Under the pieces are notes generated by a model, which made no database searches, was not told the origin of the DNA, and was given only the letters and a program-made list of their open reading frames with translations. From positions 5,336-69,335 of the forward strand of contig JTDE01002875.1 in assembly GCA_014338405.1 (NCBI GenBank): a DNA stretch of 64,000 bases, in the 5' to 3' direction. Shown one piece after another: positions 57,691 to 64,000 of the stretch (position 1 is the first letter of the stretch; every line of letters starts with the position of its first letter). The position numbers and the translations under genes are program-made. This stretch comes from Paragonimus skrjabini miyazakii. Its lineage: Eukaryota > Platyhelminthes > Trematoda > Plagiorchiida > Troglotrematidae.

Positions 57691-58929
57691 GCGACCGGAA
57701 TTGTCGCGTGCATGAGTGGTCAGTGCACAGTAGTGACCCAACGGAAAACGGATATCCACACTAGGCTAGTTGATTCGCGTCGGAATAAAAGTAAACCGGT
57801 GGATGAACGATCACAAGCCAGAAATACGCCAAATGAAAGAAACAAAGTTGGATCAATTCGGTTACTTGTCTTGACAAAACGATACCAATGAAAACTGGAA
57901 CGTGAGAGGCGAAGAGCCTTCAGCGGTATGTTACCGATCATTTTACCAAATGAGCGGAATGTATATTTGTCTTGTAATAAACATACACATATTTTATGTC
58001 GTGATGGATCGGATGTTGGGACTCCTCAGCTCAGACTATTGGCACGCAAGCGAAAAGGAGTACAGTCTATTCGCGAAACTGAATTAACGTTTGTTTATAT
58101 AGAATAATTACCCAGCGAGTTCATCATGCTGTATGTGACCGACAACAGCACAATGGGGAGTGTTCTCGCTTGACTTGGAATGGAAGCGAAAACTGAAAAC
58201 GTTATATTGTAAGAGAATAATCAACCTGACGAGATGACTTGTGCTTTTTATTGGCAGTTGGAGTGTGCTTTTCAAACACAAACATTGTAATGAATCTCCT
58301 CTGCTCAAATCAAATGGACTGGGGAGGAGAACGTCTCCTTCAGAGAGGTACCTCATAGAAGAGGGAGGCTGGAACTTAGTTCTATTTAAATTCTATTATG
58401 GCTGACAACGTCCTGTCGTAAGAAAAATAAGAAGGCGATCAGTACAGAGGTGTTTAACATCCGAGCTAGTAAAAACAGTTACAGATTTTCCAGCGGGTAG
58501 TTTTCATCCGTATCATTACAAACCGTTTGCTAGACAAAGTCGAAAGGTCCAGTTAAATTTAGTAGACAAAATAAAGATGCACTGATCTTTCGGAACAACA
58601 TGCAACGCAACAACACACGTGAGAAAACCAACAAAAAGGCACTCTATGAGGGTTCAGATCTTTCACGACGAAAAACTAAAACAAGGGACACTGCTATGTA
58701 TGCGAACAATAGAGGTGTACAACTTAACGATCCTACTTCCAACGTAGCCCCTTAGAATAACACGTTCAAAGCAGTGGCCAACAGTATCACTCACGTCAAA
58801 CATAGTCGTCGAGTGTAAATCGTGAATGCATACAACAGTTGTCAGGTGTCAATTTGGTGATATGCCTCAAAATAGCATGTGACTTCCTTGGGTCAATAAA
58901 TCTTAACAGTATCAGGTTCATACTGATTT
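57691..58929. other. Unassigned stretch
   Basis: No gene or repeat recognised. Short frames at 57720..58087 were looked at as possible exons without success. Confidence 0.45.
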
Positions 58930-60023
58930 TGTCACTTTGACAAGGTGGTCAGGCTACAATAACCATCAATACGGAGGGCTATGGTGAGCAGGGCTTCGGT
59001 TCCACCGAGTAAACTGTGTCAGCAAAGCCGAAAGGTAGCAGTTAGACAGAAAGCAATCAAACTCAGAGATTATGTCACATTGTTGACACATCTCAGGCAC
59101 GAGCCTGAGAGTATTGTAAAATAATTTTTATAGTTGCAGCACTACTGTCCTCCGCATAAAGAAGAAGGGGGAAGCGTAGAAAGGGTACCTCTAAGCGAAA
59201 AGGCACTCCAAGCGGTCAGTGGTTCACCGTGATCGTCAACATATTATCCAACATGACCAAAAACATTTTGGAATCATTTAAGGGCCCCATGCAACTTCGA
59301 ATGCGTCCACTGCGTGCAACAGTAACCAAAATTGGATAACAATAGTCTAGTCATTATGCTCTTCAATTACGCAAGTCGTTCCCGTTCTTAAATAGCTATC
59401 GGTGGTACAAATTCATGATTGATACTCATTTTAGAAAAACCACCTCTACTAAGAAAACGTTGTTCATATGCACTTCGTTTTATCAGCTGCTCAAAAAAGA
59501 GCACTCGAAAGTTCTGTGGACCTTGGGGTGCAACCTTTAGCAGGTGATAAACTGACTATTGTTGAGTATAGGGAAGAAATGGCTGTTTAATTCCTCTGTA
59601 TAGAATCTGTAGACCATGATGGACAGGTTGGTTGATGTGACATGTCTGAAGGATATGTAATTCGTATCTTTGAAGTTTAAAGTGGCGTTACAAGATCGGG
59701 TCAACGCTGACATTATGTCTGGTGTTATCAACGGTCGTTCGAAACTATCGGTCGCCTAAAATTTTGCTGAAGAAGAGTACATGATGCCAGCGAAAACAAG
59801 CACTGTTTAAAGTTGGAAATGACGATGAGAAGTGCGTCACTGCCAGTAAGTCAGATTCTCGAGGCATTGTCCCCAGATAGGATCCTCTAGGAAAACCATA
59901 TAACTTTACTGACTAACAGACCAAATTTTACGTCCAGAGACTCGGGGCGGGACCACACAATTCAACTTCTTTCCGCGTCATAAACACCTGCAAAGTATCA
60001 CAAGTTATCGTTTGCAAAACACA
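58930..60023 (+). mobile_element. LINE-B copy 3, 5' part
   Basis: 5' leader and first frame in plus orientation. TTTTTATAGTTGCAGCACTA corresponds to TTTTTATAGTCACGGGACTG at 5440, and CACTGCCAGTAAGTCAGATT (59838) to CACTGCCAAGTAAGTCAGAC at 5695. Between about 59400 and 59815 there are 400 bp not found in the other copies and not assigned. At 60024 LINE-A sequence begins. Confidence 0.68.
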
Positions 60024-61302
60024 GGCCCCCTCCTTAAACCGTTTTAATGCTGTCAATTTGCAGCGTCGTGCTCTGGTCGGTAGATTCAGAACCACACACA
60101 AAAAACGAAGTACGTAATAGTATTTCGGTTCTAAAACACATTCGAGTTGTTGGCCTAGATGACTTCGTGCCGGAATTTTCCAAAGCAAGTGAAGACGTAT
60201 TGGGATACGCATCGATTCAGTTACTCCAACTTATGTGGACGACAGAGAACATCCCTGGCTGTCGAGATCACTCGATAACGGTCCTCTAGTTCAGGAAAGA
60301 GGTCAGGGACGACGACGTCATCTTAACAATTACTAAGGCTCTGGTATCCGTTATACCTTGTCGACTCACCGCAGCGCGGGAGAACGGACATCAGAAAAGT
60401 AGAGTCAGAGTTTCGTTCTGGGTGAGGGTGTATCGATGAAACAGTCACTTTTCGGCAAATGTTGAGGCGTCATACGCAGAACGACCGTCGCTTTTGTCGA
60501 TTGTAAAGGTGCGTCCAACTTGATGGATCGATCAGAACCTTTAGAATTTAAAACACTTAGTTCTCTTTAGAGATATGGACAAAACTGCTAGTGCATGAAA
60601 ACTGGTAGATGCAAACATTTTGTAGTTACGCATCAGTACGAAATTTACAATAACATGAAACGGTTTCTTATATCGAACAGTTAGGGGAATGGGATGGACA
60701 GTCATTCGATGGGTTAGGAAAGGTCGCTAAAACAAGGATAGAGTCAAGTTCATTAACACTTGTTTCTGAACAGACATGGCTAGCTTCAGTCCATAGACTG
60801 CAACCCCTTCGACAGCCGTCTGTTGCACTAGCCACTACTTGTCGATTCTGCGACCGATTGACATAAGATGCGAGGCAGATAGTTGATGACCTGGCTTAAA
60901 AAAATGAAGTCGTTCACGAAAGGGTTGGTTAGTGTAGGTCGGGACTGTAGCCCTCATAACTCACACAGTAGGTTGCTGCAGATTTTAGATGAGATGGCAG
61001 CTAATCGAGCTCAGTGGTGTGAATGTTATTGTTTGGCCGAGTTGTCTGTGAGGTAAGTGAACTTAATGATGTGAATGTAGTGAAACCTGTAAGGAAGTTG
61101 TTTTGCAGATGAAGCCTTACTATCATTTACAACTGAGTTGATTGTTTGAAAGGTGTAAGCACCTTGATGTTGAATGTTTGCGTAACAGTTGGGTCCTATT
61201 ATTTTCCTTTTCTAGAATAAAGCTTTCCTTTTTTTCAAAAATGAAGGAACCTAAGCAAGAACTCTAGATACAGTGCGTTCATTAATAGTGATGATGATGA
61301 TA
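60024..61302 (+). mobile_element. LINE-A copy nested in LINE-B
   Basis: 5' truncated at GGCCCCCTCC (matches 21500 of copy 1 in reverse). It includes the RT N-terminal part LWSVDSEPHTKNEVRNSISV, GLDDFVPEFSKASEDVLG and TENIPGCRDHSITVL. After the PLE piece (60575..60890) it continues with the 3' coding end, the 3' UTR (GAGATGGCAGCTAATCGAGC) and an ATGATGATGAT tail (61289..61302). The RT core is missing. The tail is followed directly by LINE-B endonuclease leader. Confidence 0.8.
60575..60890 (-). mobile_element. Penelope-like element 3' fragment nested in LINE-A
   Basis: Matches the 3' part of the PLE at 34545..34780 in the same orientation (AATTTACAATAACATGAAACGG and TTATATCGAACAGTTAGGGG in both). 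It replaces the RT core of the surrounding LINE-A. The right boundary is approximate. Confidence 0.7.
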
Positions 61303-64000
61303 AACAGGGTGAAAACAGAATGCTTAGCCATTACTATTCTATTTCGGCTTTCCTCCGATCTTTAGATGATAATAGTCTTCTGCGGACAAGACTGGTAAAC
61401 AACGTCCGCATGCTCAGACAAGAACAGTACGCAGTTCCGGTGAGTATTCCCTCAAGTTTGAAAATCGATGTATGCTGCGTTTAAGGGGTGCAAAACTAAG
61501 ATTCTAGCAACGTCACTCACTTGGATTTACATCCGATAACATTCGAAGCCTCTTGGGGGATCTAGTGACAAAGTATCAGAACGTCATGGTCAAGCTGGAG
61601 TGGGGACCACATTAACTTCTAAAGCAAAGCGAACCTTGCCGGATGAGAGAGGTCATTTGTGCGTTGTCATATTTAGTGCAACGATTACCATGTGTTGGCG
61701 CAAATCAGAAAACCAGACCAAAGTCTCCAATAACATCATACTGGAAGGGGGATTAAATAGTCAACTTGGTCATCTTTTTCTCGATGAGAGGTGGATGAAT
61801 GGTGTTTGGTGTCCGAACACAACTCACTGACAGTGGTGAAAGACTTGTGAATATCTCACGGGTTCCCATATTTCGAATACAGCATTTCAACGCAGGGAAA
61901 AGTACCGTATGTCACAGACATCGCCATGTACATTTTAGCCACGGATGCACTGAGTAAACTATGGTCAGTTGCAGGCGGCACCACAATGTGAATTTTTGAA
62001 GCAAACACCTGGACTCAGATCATGCGATTGTGTCTGCTCAGCTTTGTTACTTGCTCAATAGTTATACACTAGTAAAAGCAAGACAGACGGCTGACGTTCG
62101 GGCAATGAAAGTGCAGAGAATACTTACTGGGAGACATAAGAACAATTTATCCAGTTTCAGTGAAAAGAGAGAACCTAACGAACTCTGGGAACAAACCGCA
62201 GCAGCTACGTAAACCGCGGTGAAGACGTACAGTCCAATCGAACTGTGTAATTATGATAGAGTTGGCTTTTTGTCGCGAGACCTATGAAAACGAGTCAAAC
62301 CGTTCTACCTGCCCCTGAACTCGATAATAACCAACGAAAACGTAAAGGCAAGTAAGCTTAAGAATTGCAAAAGATCGTGATAATTACGTGGGCAAACAAT
62401 CGAGCGAGATGGAACGAACCTTTTCATCAGGAAGCGGCAGAAAACAGTTTTACTTAACTCATAGTTGCACTAGACATTGAGTTTGAGTGAGCGAGACTAT
62501 ATTTGGAAAAATGTTTCAGTTATAACTGGTCACTTGACGGATGGATTGAACATTTTGGTGAACAGTTCAGTTGGCCTTAACCGGACTAGTAAGATGACGG
62601 GGCCGGAATGATCAGTTAACACATTTTAGATGGTCAAAAACAGGAGCGCTTTAAACATCGTGTTGTTGAACGTTGCAATGCTAAATGTCCAGGTCGTCAT
62701 TTCATTCTTCTGTTCAAGGATGATGGAGATAGGTTGATGACATAACTTACAGAACTCCTTCAAGTGGTTTGGGAAACTGAAGAGATACCTTGTGACCGAT
62801 GCTAACTACGAGTTGTTTCAGTCTTTAAAAATATGGAGCAGTCTATGTGGCCATCACAGAAACATCAACTTAGTCTTTATTGGGTCAAGGTTATTCAACG
62901 ACCTTATGGTGCGTCAGTCCATAACTCATTCAAAGCCAGATACGTGGAGAACAAGCGAGATTCCGATCCAGTTGAGGATGTGCGGATTAAATTCTCACTC
63001 GGCACTCTTGCAAGCAGTCGAAGGTGGTCTTCTTAAACCTATAGCAGCCCTCAATTCAGTAACCAGTCGCATTGCCTGAAGTAGCCTTTTCCACAAAGGT
63101 GTCCAGAAAAATGTGGATTTGTGAACACCCTGGTACGCACATTCTGCAAACTAAGTTACAATTTATGAACAATTCTCGTGGGTATTCATTGTTTCTAGCG
63201 GCGTCCATCCTCTTCTTTCCCGAACAATTTTACCACTGGGCGGCATTCTAGGCAAGACTGGGGAATCCTATCCTGGGCGTTGAGTTACTTCCCGGAACTA
63301 GGTTGACCGACGTGTACTGTGCGGATGATACTGTCTTGCCTAACCCTCTGCCGAATGCATACAAGCTACGCTGTAAATGGTGAATGACTAGGCTGGTTTG
63401 TAAGAAATGCGTATAAGCCATTACCTCTAGACCGGTGTATTTCCATTCCGAGACACTTTATTGCGAGCTGTCCGCTTGAGAATGGGGGATAATTTCACGT
63501 ATCTGGGCAGCAGCATCCTGCCATTTTGTAATACTGTTGAAGAACTGACACTGAAAATAGAAGAAACATATGTTACTACTGCTAACTCGCGCCCTCCATG
63601 GAGCCGAAATGACGTTTAGTTGTAATGGCAAGGAAAGGTGTATAGTGTCTACGCTCGTTCATTTTGGCCCCATGGTTCGGAAACGTGCTTTATTCGCGAC
63701 GAATATATCAAGACTTGTTGAATTTAGTTATCATCGCCTCCATCAGTTAAACTACGTCGAGTGGATTGATCGCGCGGAGGACGTGGCTGTTCGCCAGCGC
63801 GTGTTTCGAAACGTACGGGATACGCGACCAACTAGTTAAATGATCAAAGGGCATCATCAACATAGTTTGAGTTGTCTGGATTACGTAGTCCGCATGTCAA
63901 ATGAGGATTTTTCGCATCAAGCATTATATACTGAGACTACTGACGATTCAATAAGGTAGGATGTCATAAAAACGACGTGGCCACGAAATGTGAAAACCGT
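61303..64000 (+). mobile_element. LINE-B copy 3, endonuclease to C-terminal region, runs off the window
   Basis: Highly decayed but collinear with LINE-B: CTGGTAAACAACGTCCGCAT (61392; endonuclease start), NNIILEGGLNSQLGHLFLDE (61740), linker ILTGRHKNNLSSFSEKREPN (62130), TELLQVVWETEEIP (62750), the frame 62792..63079, FTYLGSSILPFCN (63498), and VDWSRG..GCSPARVSKRT (63760). Numerous stops. The 3' end lies beyond the right edge. Confidence 0.75.

Noticed and set aside
57530..57715. Plus-strand 61-codon frame rich in Arg, Lys and Ser, looking like a chromatin-protein exon
   Set aside because: The minus strand of the same DNA reads as a LINE C-terminal block (LRLRWFGHI), and no splice sites fit.

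Overview
This window is a piece of nuclear DNA from an invertebrate, most likely a flatworm and probably a trematode. The evidence is indirect: intron-rich coding sequence, about two thirds of the bases in decayed or unassignable non-coding sequence, and a repeat mix (RTE/SR2-type LINEs, a CR1-type LINE, Penelope-like elements, a Ty3/gypsy-type LTR element and a tRNA-derived SINE carrying a hammerhead ribozyme) that is typical of trematode genomes. There is no bacterial or viral gene organisation. One assembly gap (132 N) lies at 19416..19547.

The only host gene I can support runs on the minus strand. Seven exons, at 48462..48980, 47446..47527, 36892..37457, 30184..30279, 29899..30048, 18616..18702 and 15650..15850 (5' to 3'), have consensus splice sites, join in phase without a break and end in a stop codon. 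The last four encode a sequence that aligns along its whole length with the conserved C-terminal region of the ANKRD11/ANKRD12 chromatin co-regulators. The 5' part of the gene, where ankyrin repeats would be expected, is not visible and should lie beyond the right end or in exons I did not find. Three of the six visible introns are large and packed with transposons.

Layout from left to right: 0-3 kb, unassigned DNA and a CR1 remnant; 3.3-5.0 kb, a compact LTR element with 193-bp LTRs and a perfect CGCAA target duplication; 5.2-6.8 kb, the 5' half of a LINE (family B) plus a SINE piece; 10.1-11.5 kb, a Penelope-like element (PLE); 13.4-13.6 kb, a SINE; 15.6-49.0 kb, the ANKRD11/12-like gene, with LINE-A, LINE-B, LINE-C and PLE copies in its introns; 49-51.7 kb, little that I recognise; 51.7-55.8 kb, a third LINE-A copy with a nested LINE-B-like insert; 56.5-57.05 kb, two SINEs head to head, each with a hammerhead; 57.3-57.7 kb, a LINE remnant; 58.9-64 kb, a LINE-B copy interrupted by LINE-A, itself interrupted by a PLE fragment.

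I use LINE-A, LINE-B and LINE-C as local labels. All copies carry stops, frameshifts, truncations or deletions; no intact transposon gene was found. The observations most worth checking are the hammerhead-bearing SINE pair, the compact LTR element, the twin-primed LINE-A, the stacking of same-strand LINEs at ATG-repeat tails, the in-frame TAG shared by three LINE-A copies, and a sharp identity step between two LINE-A copies.
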